Counted from the stretch's first letter, positions 1 through 11,485 are shown. The stretch is DNA of 23,628 bases from Ichthyophonus hoferi (GCA_002751075.1 NAOQ01000601.1:17219-40846); one strand, 5' to 3'. Numbers and translations are program-made. The notes: generated from the letters alone by a model not told the origin.

Positions 1-258
1 TAAGATGTGTTTACTGCTCACTGATCACTGATTTATACTATGTCGGATTTTATATGGGTTTTAAATTGTTTCGAATACCAATCTGATGATTATTTTTATG
101 TCTAACTTGGGGATTCTCTTCAAATGGATTTGTATAAAAATCATGTTCAAAAGAATAAATTTTAAAACAAAAATCTAATCCAGTAAGATATGTACATTAT
201 ATAGTCTACCAAGCTTATTTGGTAAGACTAACGCTAATCTAACCATTCCATTCACTAG

Positions 259-423
259 GACATGTACGGCTATCTTGAAAATCGCCGTGGGGTACTATCA
301 GATGGAAAGGCAGGCAATGACTTTGAAATACCTGCGGGCATGGGTGGCAACTTGGAAGATTTTCATCCCTATGTGTCTTTCTCATTTGATCTCTCCTTCT
401 TAAACGTTGAAAAGAAAAGGTAA
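259..423 (+). CDS. Probable 3' terminal exon of an unidentified gene entering from the left
   Basis: A pyrimidine-containing acceptor (ccattcactag, AG at 257-258) is followed by 54 open codons and a TAA at 421-423. The peptide starts DMYGYLENRRGVLSDGKAG and continues with FEIPAGMGG, FHPYVSFSFD and a basic NVEKKR end. It is rich in Gly, Asp and Glu, unlike the Ile/Asn/Tyr/Lys-rich translations of random sequence here. An AATAAA lies at 435-440, twelve bases after the stop, as expected for a last exon. An ATG at 262 could instead make this a short single-exon ORF. The reverse strand is open across the same stretch (239-547, 102 codons); I treat that as a shadow because its composition is less protein-like and no splice or poly(A) signal supports it. 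I do not recognise the family, and the upstream exons would lie outside the window. Confidence 0.4.
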   Translation, partial: DMYGYLENRRGVLSDGKAGNDFEIPAGMGGNLEDFHPYVSFSFDLSFLNVEKKR

Positions 424-434
424 AGAGATAGAGA

Positions 435-440
435 AATAAA
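435..440 (+). terminator. AATAAA poly(A) signal after the left-edge exon
   Basis: Canonical hexamer twelve bases downstream of the TAA at 421-423. It is close to the stop, but short 3' UTRs fit compact terminal exons. In a 70% AT sequence this hexamer is common by chance, so it is only supporting evidence. Confidence 0.3.
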
Positions 441-2540
441 GAAAAGATTTGTAGTGTTTTCGGTGAGTTAGTAGGTGCTATGATGAATTGACCATGGTTC
501 CAATTCATAGAATTGCAGTGTATTTGCACCTCAATCACATAATACATCGTATTATATCATGCTGTGGTTGCAACCCCATATAGTCACAATTTCTTTACAC
601 TTTATTTGCATAATATATCATACAATGTTGTGCTATTGTTGTATTCCATTTAATAATAAAGTGGTAATATGTGTTTGTTAGGCATCTTAATGCATTTTTG
701 TTTTTGTTTAGTGTAGCAGTGATAGTAGGCTAGCCTGTGAAGAATAGTTTTCTGGTACATGTTAGAATCTCAGCAGTCCCTTTGACTGTGCTTATTTTAA
801 TCTTTCTGGTTGCCCTTATCTAAGTCATAAAGATTATAACATAATAATATCTACACAAGCTATTTTCTATCAGCCTTGGATCTTACTCCCCATTGATCTA
901 GTACATCTTGCTAGTATCTTCTATATCTCTATGCCCAAGGTGCTCTGGATCTTATTATCTAATCATTATCAACAATCATTCTTATATAGTTGTCTCTACA
1001 TCATCTGTGCTGTGAATGAATCCCCCTTATCATTTGGTATAACTCAGACTACCCGTTTACCTATTTCATATTGTTGTCATATATAGCCAGTATATGTTTT
1101 TGTGTACTAAGTATGTAAGTGGTATATAGCATCGAAAATTTAAAGATATGAGTCTAGTTCAATTGACACGTGTATTTTACATCAAGTTGCTAATTGGTTC
1201 GTTCAGTGGTATGTCACTGTAACTAAGATACCTTACAATTAATGCATTTTAGTAATAATTATAATTATTACTAGCCACCCTCTGACACTTGGAAGGGACT
1301 TAGCCATATGTCAAAATATGGTATCTTGCTTTAATTTGTTAAAGGAGAGTAGTTATCAGTAGCAAAGCATTACAGAATTGTAGCAGTACTAAGGTTGCCA
1401 TTCAGGATTTTCACATAGGATAGGATTTTAAATCTTAACTTCAATCTGATGTTTTGGTTTTCAAACTGAGTAGCAAGGCTAAGTAAGGTATGGCTAACAA
1501 CAGGTTAGTTAACTACCACACACTATAGCTAGAGTACAAGCTTAAGTCAAGGACTGACTTGATTTTCATAAAATAAATGTTTAATGAAATATTGTATAAC
1601 ATGTAAGTAATGACTATTATTAAGCATAATAATAATATAAAGAATGATATTCACAAGAAGAGGAAGCATGCCAAAGACCCGTCCTCCATCCTGTGGTCCA
1701 TGAGTGAAACCAAGAAAATAAAGATTAAGGTTTTTTCAGGCTCTGAATATCAATTCAAAAAAGACTTAGGAGTATAGGTTTGCCACCTACAATGGACCAA
1801 TGACTCCACAATAAGTAATCTCCAGTCTTGGCTCTGCTTCAACCGATAGTTTAATGTCAGTGATAAGTTTTGAATAATCGTCTTTTGACACAAATCTGAC
1901 ACATACTTATCTTAAACTGCCTACATTCTCATTGGCAGGCAACTTCTACTTTGACTAATTGATTTATTCAATAAGCTTGGAAGTAATGGGCCCAATAAGA
2001 CTTATTCACAATTGCCTAATTGAATTATGTATTTGTAACAGAGCAAATCTTTTATAGTCTTGTCTAAACATCTTGGATTAAGATATGTTATAAAGGCATA
2101 TGTAATTAAACTAAAGGAAGCCTCCCCTGTTCTGTTGACACTTGGTGCACTCTGTTATATGACAAACTTTTTGCTGGACTATATGTTATAGATTAGAGTG
2201 GCTCTTTAATTATTTAATTATTTGTATTATAATATATAATATATTCTATTTGTTTATTAGCTGCTATTAATCAATATTAGGCAATATTTAGCAAACACGT
2301 ATAATGATAAAGAAATTATCTATCAAACCTATTTAGTAATGATTCAGGACTGGTAAGTGGTAAGTACTTGTTAAGCTGGTAGTATGATCCTTGTAGTTTG
2401 GCTCTTATAGAATACAATCAATCCAGGAGTTGGAATGCAGTCTCAGAGGAACAGATGTTAGTTGAGTTTGTTTAGCATTTTCTGAGTTATTCTGATTTTT
2501 TTGTCGTGAGCTGTATTGTAAATTGGATTAAGAAATAAAC
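441..2540. other. No supported gene, 2.1 kb
   Basis: Mixed AT-rich sequence without a long ORF or clear exon. One stretch on + (about 1640-1850) reads with few stops and has a non-AT composition (KRKHAKDPSSILWSMSETKK, then a stop, then open again to about 1846). It could be a decayed coding piece or chance. I see no tRNA, TIR pair or tandem array. Confidence 0.5.
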
Positions 2541-2544
2541 ACTT

Positions 2545-2832
2545 TTGGTATGCTCATTCATGTGTGGCCATGTCAATGATACCTGCATTGAGGTATTCAT
2601 TATGACCAATCAGTTGATGAAGATTTGCCTTGAAAGGTTGTTCATCATAAGTGCTGCTGGTGTTTTCAACTTCCTTCGGTATTGGTCAATTTCTAAGGCA
2701 ATGTTGACAGTTGTCAGGAAGGCATATAAAGTAAACCACCTTGATCCAATCTTTGTATGCAAGTTCAGGCAAACAATCAAAATGGAAGACATTTGGGTTC
2801 AAAGGAATGAACAGTTACGTTGGTTGGATTAA
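2545..2832 (+). CDS. Weak ORF, 95 codons, doubtful
   Basis: Open from an ATG at 2545 to a TAA at 2830-2832. The reverse strand is also open over 2610-2792 and again over 2883-3140, so the coding strand, if any, cannot be chosen by eye. No transmembrane pattern, catalytic motif or known domain is visible, and no promoter or poly(A) context stands out. At about 30-33% G+C some 7-8% of random codons are stops, so a few ORFs of 85-100 codons are expected by chance across six frames of 23.6 kb. The region is less AT-rich than its surroundings, which is the only reason for listing it; it could be a decayed gene or repeat fragment. Confidence 0.12.
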   Translation: MVCSFMCGHVNDTCIEVFIMTNQLMKICLERLFIISAAGVFNFLRYWSISKAMLTVVRKAYKVNHLDPIFVCKFRQTIKMEDIWVQRNEQLRWLD

Positions 2833-3140
2833 TAAGGAATTATTGATGCACTTGTGTAGGTTCATGCTACAAAGCATTATCCTTATTGGTAGATAATATA
2901 GTTGGCTTTGATGGTTTGAATCTTTTGATTGAATGAGTCAAATTGTGGAAGAAATCCATTAATTGAGATTCCCACTAATTGAATTGTATTATAAACTGTG
3001 GCAATTCTATTAACTTGTTCACAGCTGTCGGGATCTCCAATTGTATATTTCATAGTACTTAATATTGCTGGACTAAAAGTAATAATAGTCACTAATATTA
3101 AATAGCGACGATAGTTATTATTCACATGGTAATATATCAC

Positions 3141-5000
3141 CCCTTACTAATCGATCTCATTGGGCAATTTCCACATTCGACCCAAGCACATCAAAGCATC
3201 TATTCCTTCTGAATTACAGTAGAAATATAACTACTACAGCCAGTTGCCCAAGTAGTTAGTATATGGGCCTTCTATAGAACCTTTATTATAACAACTGTGC
3301 CTTAAAGACATATCTGATTAAGTAACTTCTGAGCAAGTGAGAGATCCAGACACCAATTATCATATACGATGGCCAGTGGTGAATTAGACATTATAATATT
3401 ATAATAGCAATATGGGCATTACATATATATAATTAAATGCAAAGTATTTTTTTGTGCATTTACGTGAACTTTGTATTTTGCTATTGATCCGCGTATTTGT
3501 AAGCGGGTGTTTTTATTATTGATTATTGTTTTCTTTAATACTTTATTTTACAGTGGGTGTTATTTTTTAGTTCACCACCCGTGTGGCTGTGTTCAATAAT
3601 CTACATAGAACCAATTATAAATATTCTTATTGGCTAATGCAATTCATGAAAGACAACAGAGACACACTAGAAATGTCTGACCTTACCTCAATAAGATTAT
3701 ACTACGGTTTCCTTATCTGAATGGTTCATTCGCCAATTCACTAATGTAAATAGCTAATAGGGTATTTTGTGTTAGCCAGCATGGATGTATTTCCCTGTTG
3801 TGTTGGAGCTGTGTTGGATGTGGAGTAGCCATAGTTATTTTTAAAGTTAGAGCATGCCTATGGTGCTGTGGGAAACTGATAGGTTTAGCAGTGCTAGCAG
3901 CCGGGTGGTCATGCTTAGGAAGATGAAGGTGCCATCCAATGAGGTTGAGAGAAGAGTAGTGATGTGGAAGATATATTAAAGGTCATAACCCTATTGCAGA
4001 TTTAATTGATACTGAATATGGCCCTATAAACATCTATAGATAGAGACCCCCTTCCTAGGTCATTAACTTTTCCTTAACTCTGGAGTTGTGTCTTAAGGTA
4101 TTCCAGGTCAATCGGTAATTGACTGTTGAAGGAATAACACAGCCACTTGCTCAGATTGGTGTGATCAGTGCTAATCAAAGAAGAAACAGAACCTGGATTG
4201 ATTAATCTGAAAGTGGTCTTGAAGTGCATGTGACAGATCTAAAGTAAACAATATGCTAATTGTCTGAGAATTGGAGACTTTCCAAGATAAGTTAAGAAAT
4301 AAACAAATAGTTTGGTGTCTTTTTGGGGGATTAACTGAGATTTTTTTATATTTGTATTTTTGGAATACTTAGTAGACTAGTCTTGTAATTAATTGTTTGT
4401 GCCATCATTAAACTACTGAATAAACGCTAGTACGTTTACCGCCTTATATACATATTAAATGTTTTAGTTAAATGCTGCATTTTGTTTGACTAAACAATTG
4501 ATAATAAGCAAACCTTATTGATTGTGGCTTGAGTTTGAATAATATTAATCATGTGCTAAGCATTGATGTATAAATTGATAGTTACTTCTAACACCTAGGT
4601 GTGCTAATTTAATACACAAATTCTACCCCAATATAGTTTATGTGCGTGTAATAATAATATATAATAGTATGTATTATTTTATTATTTTTTGCTTACCTAT
4701 GAGAAAAGGATGAAGATCTAGCAATTCTGCCTTCAGAGAGTTGCTTCTGGCTATATGTTGATTGACATGATATAGTGTATGATTTTTATTGATCCAGACT
4801 TTGTAAACCCCATGATAGTAATGAATTGGTGATCAGTATATAAATGCTAATATTTAAAAATTTAACGGTTTATAGCAACATCAAAATATAGTAATTCTAT
4901 TAAGCCAAAGATCCTTGAATACTGAGAACACTTTACCCCTGCCCTGCATTTATTATTTATTCTTCTAATTATTGTTATTGTTATTGTTAGTGTGGAGACT
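3141..5000. other. No supported gene, 1.9 kb
   Basis: Around 3780-4000 the sequence is noticeably richer in G, and short frames open there (for example an ATG at 3858 with a 39-codon frame reading MVLWETDRFSSASSRVVMLR). None has splice or promoter support. The rest is AT-rich with no visible array, tRNA or inverted repeat of note. Confidence 0.5.
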
Positions 5001-5149
5001 CAATTTTGTACACCTCTACATTGTTTTCAAATCCGTATTTGAACTATCAACATTTCCAGCTTCAAAGTGACACCAAGTTAACATGGCAAACAACCGGGCA
5101 ACACCCATATATCCATATATCCAACCAGCCACCAGATGTCAGATGCCGA

Positions 5150-5230
5150 AGCAAGAACATGCAAGAGCCAGTGCAAGAGCCAAAGCCAGTACCAGAGTAA
5201 GTGCCAGTGCCAGAACCAGGGCAGGCAGGA
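5150..5230 (+). repeat. Cryptic CCAGTG/CAAGAGCC-type simple repeat
   Basis: A degenerate run of hexamer-like units (gcaagagccagt, gcaagagccaaagccagtacc, gtgccagtgccagaaccagg) gives a purine/C-rich patch in AT-rich surroundings. It is open in several frames on both strands (QEPVQEPKPVPE in one), so the overlapping short ORFs at 5006-5324 are best explained by the repeat. Slippage is the likely origin. Confidence 0.55.
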
Positions 5231-5700
5231 TCATTTAGCCTACAATGTGTTAACGTATTCCGTTTTTTCATTTTTCATATTGGGTGCCATGCCACAATCA
5301 CTTTTGAAAGTCATCAGGAATTAGTTGGCAAACCTGCAGCTAAGTTATGATCATGTTTAGGTCCTTTCCATATTTTTCATGCTCGATGAAATAATCCGCC
5401 TATGCCAAGCAGGAGTGATAAAACAGGAATGTTTGATCAATTTAGGTATTTCTTTATATAATGTCACAAGATCGTTAACTGCGAATGAGCATATAGTTTG
5501 GCTGAGACCCTGATAATGATAACAAGCGGTGATGCATGGACAGTACTTAATTGAATACCGTTCTCTATTTAGCACATTTACTATTATTAGCAATTATTGC
5601 GTTACGTAGCCTGGAAAAATAGCTAGTATAAACGGAAATACAAAATGACTGGCTAAAGAGTTAGTAGACTGGTTTAAAAAAGAGGTGTTGGCATTGGCTG

Positions 5701-5775
5701 AGTAAAGGAATGAGCAATGAATGAGCAATGAATGAGCAATGAATGAAATGAATGAGCAATGAATGAAATGAATAG
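5701..5775. repeat. Short tandem repeat, unit about AATGAGCAATG
   Basis: Four or so copies of an 11-bp unit (aatgagcaatg) are interspersed with a shorter aatgaaatg variant. Units are nearly identical, which suggests a young or still length-variable minisatellite. It lies in gene-free sequence. Confidence 0.85.
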
Positions 5776-5806
5776 ATCATTTGTTAGGCCGTCTAATCTA
5801 TAAAAA

Positions 5807-5836
5807 TTGAACCAGCCAATGGTAGAGGTCCTGCAA
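5807..5836 (+). repeat. Copy 1 of a motif shared with 23075-23110
   Basis: TTGAACC, then CCAATGGTAG, R, GG and CCTGCAA occur in the same order here and at 23075-23110, the second copy having about six extra bases before CCTGCAA. The two could be remnants of one dispersed repeat, or CCAAT-containing regulatory DNA. Only two copies are seen in this window. Confidence 0.4.
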
Positions 5837-5883
5837 CTATATGATAAGACAAAGAGATTCCATGTTTTGGGCCCCAAATACAC

Positions 5884-8800
5884 CCGTCATAAGATTAGTT
5901 TATTAATGTTGATATTTACTAGCCTGATCTGTCGATTGTTTCTAATCATATAACGTGTTTGAAATTGTAAAGAATACTAGCACGGCTAGTTTTCTTTTAC
6001 AATTAAAAAATTAGCAAGTGAAGAGATTAGTCCTGGATATCAAAACTTTCTATGTAATATATGTTAAAATTAATTCTTTATTAATTCAGAGCCACTAAGC
6101 GTATTACATTTCTGCTGATGACAATGTGCAAAATAAAGCTGTTGGGATATCATACCTATCTGTTTACTAATTATTTGCTGAAAACTAGACCCTATAATAA
6201 TAATAATAAATATTGTAGCATGTCGTTTCCTATAGGCTGACTAAGTATCCCTGTTTTTAGACATTCGGTATATTGCATAAAAAGTGACCAATTATGAGTA
6301 AGCTCATGAGCTCATTATTGCTAGTAGTTTGTCCTTTTCGCTCACCAAAGTGCATTGAATTTAAGTATTTAAGGATCCAGACCAGCTGGATCCTGAGAGC
6401 GAAGGAAATGGTTGAATTAGCTCATTGCTACCAAATCTCTGATAGTAAAAATTTACTTATAGTGATAGAACTAGGATATAGAAAAATTAGCTGATATAGC
6501 CTTGCTAAGGTATGGATTAAGCCCCTGCTCCAGTTGTTCATAGTACCCCGGAATTGTTGAAACTTTGGAATGTATGAAATCATGTGATTTGTGATTATAA
6601 AAATTGTTGTTTATGTATTTGTTTTTAATGACATTTTCTAATCAAAATTTCTGATTGTAACAAAAGAAATATTTAAATCAAATAAATATATCCTTTTCTA
6701 GCACTCCCCCTGTGACCTAGTTGCATGACTTCGCCTAGAACTTAAAAACTAAAAAGGAATAAGAAGGTATCTTTAAAAATGCAACTACCTGGCTATATAG
6801 CCTATTGAGCATGAAGTTTTTTATTGCCAAAGGACAAGTTATGGAGCCACCTTGTTATGTGCGTTACTGTATTTCTAATTTAACTTGCTTAGAACCAGTG
6901 CAAAGACATTATACTAGGTCACGAACGTATTATATTGAGGTGCATGATAGGTGTAGTATATCAATCAAGCATAGCAATATATTCTATATTCAATAGTATT
7001 AAAATATAAGATTTTCTAAGCAGATATTGTATACAAACCATATGACTGAGTTTCAATCTACAAATAACCATATTATTGGGTTTTGCTAAGGTTTGCTCAG
7101 CGAATGAGAATGGATATGCAATTTCATAATGGCTATTATGGAAATTCCAAATTAGCCAGAAATTATTAGAATGACGAATTACGTATTATAGCAAATCTTG
7201 TAACATGTATGTTACCCAATATTGTACATCTGAAGTCATGCAAAACAGAGATCTGCTTACAACATTGCCGTACTTTATTTATAACCTATATTTAGAACAT
7301 ACATGACATCTGACAATTGTAAGTATAATTATATATATAAGTATGTGTCTGTATGAATGTATAAATATAGATAAATGGGCAGTTAAGATGGCTTGGATAT
7401 CCCAAAGCATATAGTGGCCGTTTGACAAATGAAAGTAATCGTGGCGATAAGCTCAGACTATTAACTCGCCTATTAATATATTAATAGGAATAATTTGCTA
7501 TCGTCACTCAGAGATTTGGAGTATTTTAAATAAACCTAAATGTTACAATAAAATGCAATGATTAAAAAATACAGGCCAAGTATCTTCTAGCCATCAACAA
7601 TAATATATATTTAATATATTGCTGAAAAAAAAGTAAAAGGTAAGAAACGCAAAGTTTTGTTTATAATTGTTTGTACGTCATTATCCGTGCCTCCTTTATT
7701 AGTTGTTTACCTTCGTTCTTTTTGCACCACATTTCGATCCAAATGGTAACGATATAGATCCTTAATGGTTAATAAATTTTACATGAGCTCTATGAAACCC
7801 ACTAAAATGGCTTGCTTTTAACTTGATCTTAATTTCTCCAATTGGTTTAATCTTTGTGTTCTAATTTGGGCGGCTTTTACTCTAACGTAATATATCTGCC
7901 CAATCGTTTACATCTCGTTAATCTATATAGTTGAATCACGTCATCCGAGTAACAAAATATCATAATATCGGCCCAATCCAAATGATCCACATGTTGCCAG
8001 CTAATTGGCTGTATCACTTTTTCTTCGGAGATGACGATCTTGCAAAGTGTACCAAATGAAATCTCAAGTGTTATTCGGGAAATAGGATTACTGATTACTT
8101 CTTTAAATGAATTAAATAAACTATTTATTGTAATCGAAGTATGCACACATTTACATTTGAGTGCCCCATGGGTGTTGCATAACTCTACTTACCGTATATA
8201 TATCAATAAACCTAAACTATCAATACAAATTTTGTTTCCAATTAAGGACTGACATGAGTTTAGTCAATATGACAACGCAGTATCAGAAGACCTTATTAGG
8301 AAATCTACCAATGAGATACTAATAATAAATATAAATAATCCAGATAAACAGGTATAACATTAGTTGGTTTACAAAGTGGGATATCGCCCCAATATGGGTG
8401 GTGATTGTGCCCCCTTGTTGATATAATTCATTGTTTATCCTATCTTATGCTAATCTTCATAAAATAATGTAAACAGATCTCAGACAGGTTATGAGAAGGT
8501 TTTATTGTGAATTTATTCTGTAATTGTGGTGTACATGGTGAATATGTAATAAAGCTTTGGGCATGTGTCTCATCTATTGTCATCTATGACTAAGGCTGTT
8601 ATAGGAGACTTGGAGATTAGTCATTGGTCCATGTTCTTTTTCAGCACAAGCGTGAATTTTCCATGCAGCTACACTAGTACAAGATGTTTGCAACAGATAC
8701 AAATAGAGTAAGAGGAATTTGATAATTAGGCACGCGATTTCAGTTAGAGTATTTACTAAATTTATACATCTAGTTAAGACATTAATACTACGTTGTCCTT

Positions 8801-9700
8801 CAATAGTGTATTGTCATTAACTCAATGAGATTAATATTACGCCATAGCCAAGACTCCGATTTGAGCTCAAGTGTTTTATCTTATCTTAGCTTTATTTACA
8901 CGATTCAAACATACATGTAATTTAACGAATGATAGAAAATATTAATACTGCATTGACATATGAAAGAGTATTTTTATGCTGATAAACTATTAATTCTCAT
9001 TAAAAAAATGATTTTTTCAAACTTCAAACTCGCCTGAGTTGAATCCCATGAGATTGATATTGCCCTGCAAGCTTTGACCAGTTAACATCGAAGTTCTATT
9101 TACTTTTGTGTACACCTCTTTAAAATTATATATGCAGGTTTTTAAACCATTGTATATATATATATATAATACTAATTTGAAATATGTGTCAGTATTTCTA
9201 ATTTTCCGGCCTTTATGAATAAAATAATGAAATACATATTGTATATTCGAATTTTGTAATTGCCAAAGTAATCATAACCACATGGTATGTACGGTTTACA
9301 TTTGACTACTAAATAATATTAATATAGCATAATTAAAATGATTGGTAGAGGTAATAGAAATAGAAATATTATAATCATATCATTTTATCTTCTAGCCAAT
9401 TCACGTGATGAGAACTGTATCTTACTTCACCACAGCCACTCATTAAGTTTTCGCCATCTAAATTTTGTTCCAGAGTATAAACCGATTTAGCCTAATTATA
9501 GCATTTATAACCTTTTACACTGAAATATAATAAATTTAAATTTAAAGGTAAGTCAATTGGTAAAATTAATATCCAAAACAGTTTAATATATAAATAATAT
9601 GAACCGAATAATGCAATGAAAGCAATTGTTGTGATAAAAAAAAAAGAAAATGCAGTTGAATTTCTAAAAAAATCCAATGAAAACTCCCATCATTAAGATC
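5884..9700. other. No supported gene, 3.8 kb
   Basis: AT-rich DNA with several 60-90-codon frames: 6294-6494 (+), 6805-6996 (+), 7877-8146 (-), 8031-8252 (+), 9492-9677 (-). The longest, 89 codons on - at 8146-7877, reads plausibly (SWQHVDHLDWADIMIFC) but its opposite strand is open too, and the lengths are at chance level. Around 8646-8710 an acceptor-like cttttcag is followed by a 21-codon frame, also unsupported. Confidence 0.5.
6372..6394. repeat. Perfect 9-bp inverted repeat with BamHI-like cores
   Basis: AGGATCCAG and CTGGATCCT are exact reverse complements separated by the 5-base loop ACCAG. The arms are G+C-rich for this region. It could form a small hairpin or be a paired protein-binding site; no adjacent gene gives it a role. 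Confidence 0.6.
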
Positions 9701-9706
9701 ACGCAA

Positions 9707-9720
9707 GGTTACCGGTTACC
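9707..9720 (+). promoter_or_regulatory. Tandem GGTTACC GGTTACC element upstream of the 10025 gene
   Basis: Two exact direct copies of GGTTACC abut each other 58 bases upstream of the TATA element and just before a CCAAT box. The junction creates ACCGGT. Position and exact duplication suggest a transcription-factor site pair; the factor is unknown. Confidence 0.45.
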
Positions 9721-9728
9721 ATACCCAG

Positions 9729-9785
9729 CCAATAATAATAATGGGGTTTAATGCATGCGGCAGAGTGGAAAGTTGCATATATAAG
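9729..9785 (+). promoter_or_regulatory. Core promoter of the 10025 gene: CCAAT box and TATA box
   Basis: AGCCAATAA (CCAAT at 9729-9733) lies 49 bases before a canonical TATATAAG at 9778-9785. RNA polymerase II initiation would be expected about 25-32 bases downstream, near 9805-9815, leaving a 5' UTR of about 210 bases before the ATG at 10025. The sequence from 9897 (gtaaat) to 9999 (catttag) has intron-like ends, so a small 5' UTR intron is possible. Confidence 0.55.
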
Positions 9786-10024
9786 CCAGGGCAGAATGTT
9801 ATTTACTTACATTTGAAGTTTGGAGTTTAGTTAATTTGGTGTTGATTTTATTTCGTTGGGTGCTAGTGGTTATTGGAATATAAATCGTGTTGTATTGTAA
9901 ATTACGTTTTTAACTTCCAAGATAAATAAATAGTTATAATATTCCTTTATTTATCTCTTAATAGAGTAATATTATATGTTATTATATTCCTTCATTTAGC
10001 CAGTAACATCGGGAAAAAAGAACA

Positions 10025-10513
10025 ATGTTTAAGGCTCTAAGGATTCATATAGAAGACGTAGACACAGAGTCTGTGTCAACTGATGACTCTCGATCTCTTA
10101 ACGACATGGGAAGTTCTTCAGAAAAGTTCATGTTTTCTCGTTCTCCAATTGGAATATACAGTGTAAATGGCAACTATGCGGTAGAAACAGCGTTATCATT
10201 TCCGGAAATCAACGCGCATCCCTTGCGAAAAGTAAAATCGGAGCACACTTTAGCCAAACCGAATGTTGGAGGGTTGCCGCTTGGAAGACGAAGCCCTGCG
10301 TCGAAGCGAAAGCTGGAGCTCTCTATTGAAGTTACGGAACTGCAAAAAGAGCTACATGCAGCACAGAAGACGAAGATAAAATACATGGAGGCAGCAAGGA
10401 CGTTGGAAGACAACGAGCGACTTGCACAAGAGACCTTATTCCTCGACTTGAGGGCTTTGAACCAAGCGGAGAGTAGATTTACTAAACTTGCCACCGCGCT
10501 ACACTTAATCTAG
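10025..10513 (+). CDS. Unrecognised 162-residue intronless protein with C-terminal coiled coil
   Basis: This is the longest ORF in the window and well above the length expected by chance. The ATG has A at -3 (aacaATG), sits about 240 bases after a TATA box and ends at TAG 10511-10513. I do not recognise the family. Residues 1-40 are acidic and Ser/Thr-rich (DVDTESVSTDDSRS) and probably disordered. Residues 66-96 are basic, with GRRSP (87-91), a possible proline-directed phosphorylation site, and KRK (94-96), a possible nuclear localisation cluster. Residues 97-158 are strongly helical and charged (ELQKELHAAQKTKIKYMEAA) and look like a coiled coil. There is no signal peptide, membrane segment or visible catalytic motif. 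A compact TATA-driven, intronless small gene may be an inducible regulator or adaptor, but that is inference. Confidence 0.75.
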   Translation: MFKALRIHIEDVDTESVSTDDSRSLNDMGSSSEKFMFSRSPIGIYSVNGNYAVETALSFPEINAHPLRKVKSEHTLAKPNVGGLPLGRRSPASKRKLELSIEVTELQKELHAAQKTKIKYMEAARTLEDNERLAQETLFLDLRALNQAESRFTKLATALHLI

Positions 10514-10743
10514 TTATTGGTTAGGGAATGATGATAATATAATACATTATCACATGTTTCCTGGGCTATATTCTTTTTAAATAATAGGATTAACGAACGG
10601 TTCTGGAAATCGGATATTCTATGTTTAAAAAGAGATGTTCGGAAATATGAAGTAATGAAAATAGAGTAAAAGGAACAACGGAATTGCACCTAGAGATACT
10701 CTTTAGTTTCATGGACCGCACGCATGTTTTTGAAAAACCACCA

Positions 10744-10749
10744 AATAAA
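10744..10749 (+). terminator. AATAAA poly(A) signal for the 10025 gene
   Basis: First canonical AATAAA downstream of the stop at 10513, followed about 20 bases later by a T-rich tract (ttttgatttatttc). This gives a 3' UTR of roughly 250 bases. Confidence 0.5.
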
Positions 10750-11410
10750 CCTGTACACAATTTTGATTTATTTCTTAGTACTTTTACTTTATCATAAGCA
10801 TGTGCATTATTATATCATCAGTTGTGTTGAAAGAAGTTTAGAATGTCTTATTGAAGTGTTCCAAGCCGTTGTTGAAATAGAAAACTCAAATATTTAAAAA
10901 ACTTGTCCAAGAGGGAAGCTATTAGCTAATTTCTAGAGCTATTTAAATGTATATATAATCTATATATCAGGATATGGGTAGTCCTTTTGGAGATGCGCAT
11001 ATTCATATTTGTATACACATAAATGTGCCTGTTTACTTGCTTTCCAATTTGCTATTCATTGCTATTGACAATTGGCCCGGGTTCATTTCAAATATTAGGT
11101 TAGATATTTGTGCATTCCGTGACCCCTTGTCGAGTGTAAATTCATGCAAGTGTCCATTTTTTTTTGAGCTACTTGCTGTTAGCCGCATATAAATACACAA
11201 GTAAGTCTGGGGGATAGAACCAGAAATCAATGGTTTTGTGGGGCAAGCAGGTTACATTAAGAGGGTGTTAAAGTAGTAATATCATTCTAAGTTGTCTAGT
11301 GTAAATGTTGATTCCACTGATAAATAAGTATTCAGATTTTGTGTTAAATTTTTTCAAAGCCCCAAATAGCCAATTTCAATTTACCAAATTGGTAGTTAAG
11401 TCGGTGCTTT

Positions 11411-11485
11411 AGATAGTAAGTAGGATAGCATGTAGGATAGTATGTAGGTAGTATGTAAGATAGTATGTAGGGAGTATGTAGGATT
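11411..11485. repeat. Minisatellite, unit about ATAGTATGTAGG
   Basis: Six or so imperfect copies of a 10-14-base unit (gatagtatgtagg and variants) follow one another. It is of the same TATG/GATA character as the arrays at 14190-14680 and 22180-22420. Confidence 0.85.

Noticed and set aside
6260-6274. 15-base word GACATTCGGTATATT shared with 16140-16154
   Set aside because: About one such match is expected by chance in an AT-rich window of this size, and the flanks do not align.
7877-8252. Overlapping opposite-strand ORFs of 89 and 73 codons
   Set aside because: Lengths are expected by chance at this base composition, and no splice, promoter or family evidence favours either.
10174-10494. 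106-codon minus-strand ORF
   Set aside because: It lies inside the 10025-10513 gene on the opposite strand; promoter, start context and poly(A) signal all favour the + ORF.
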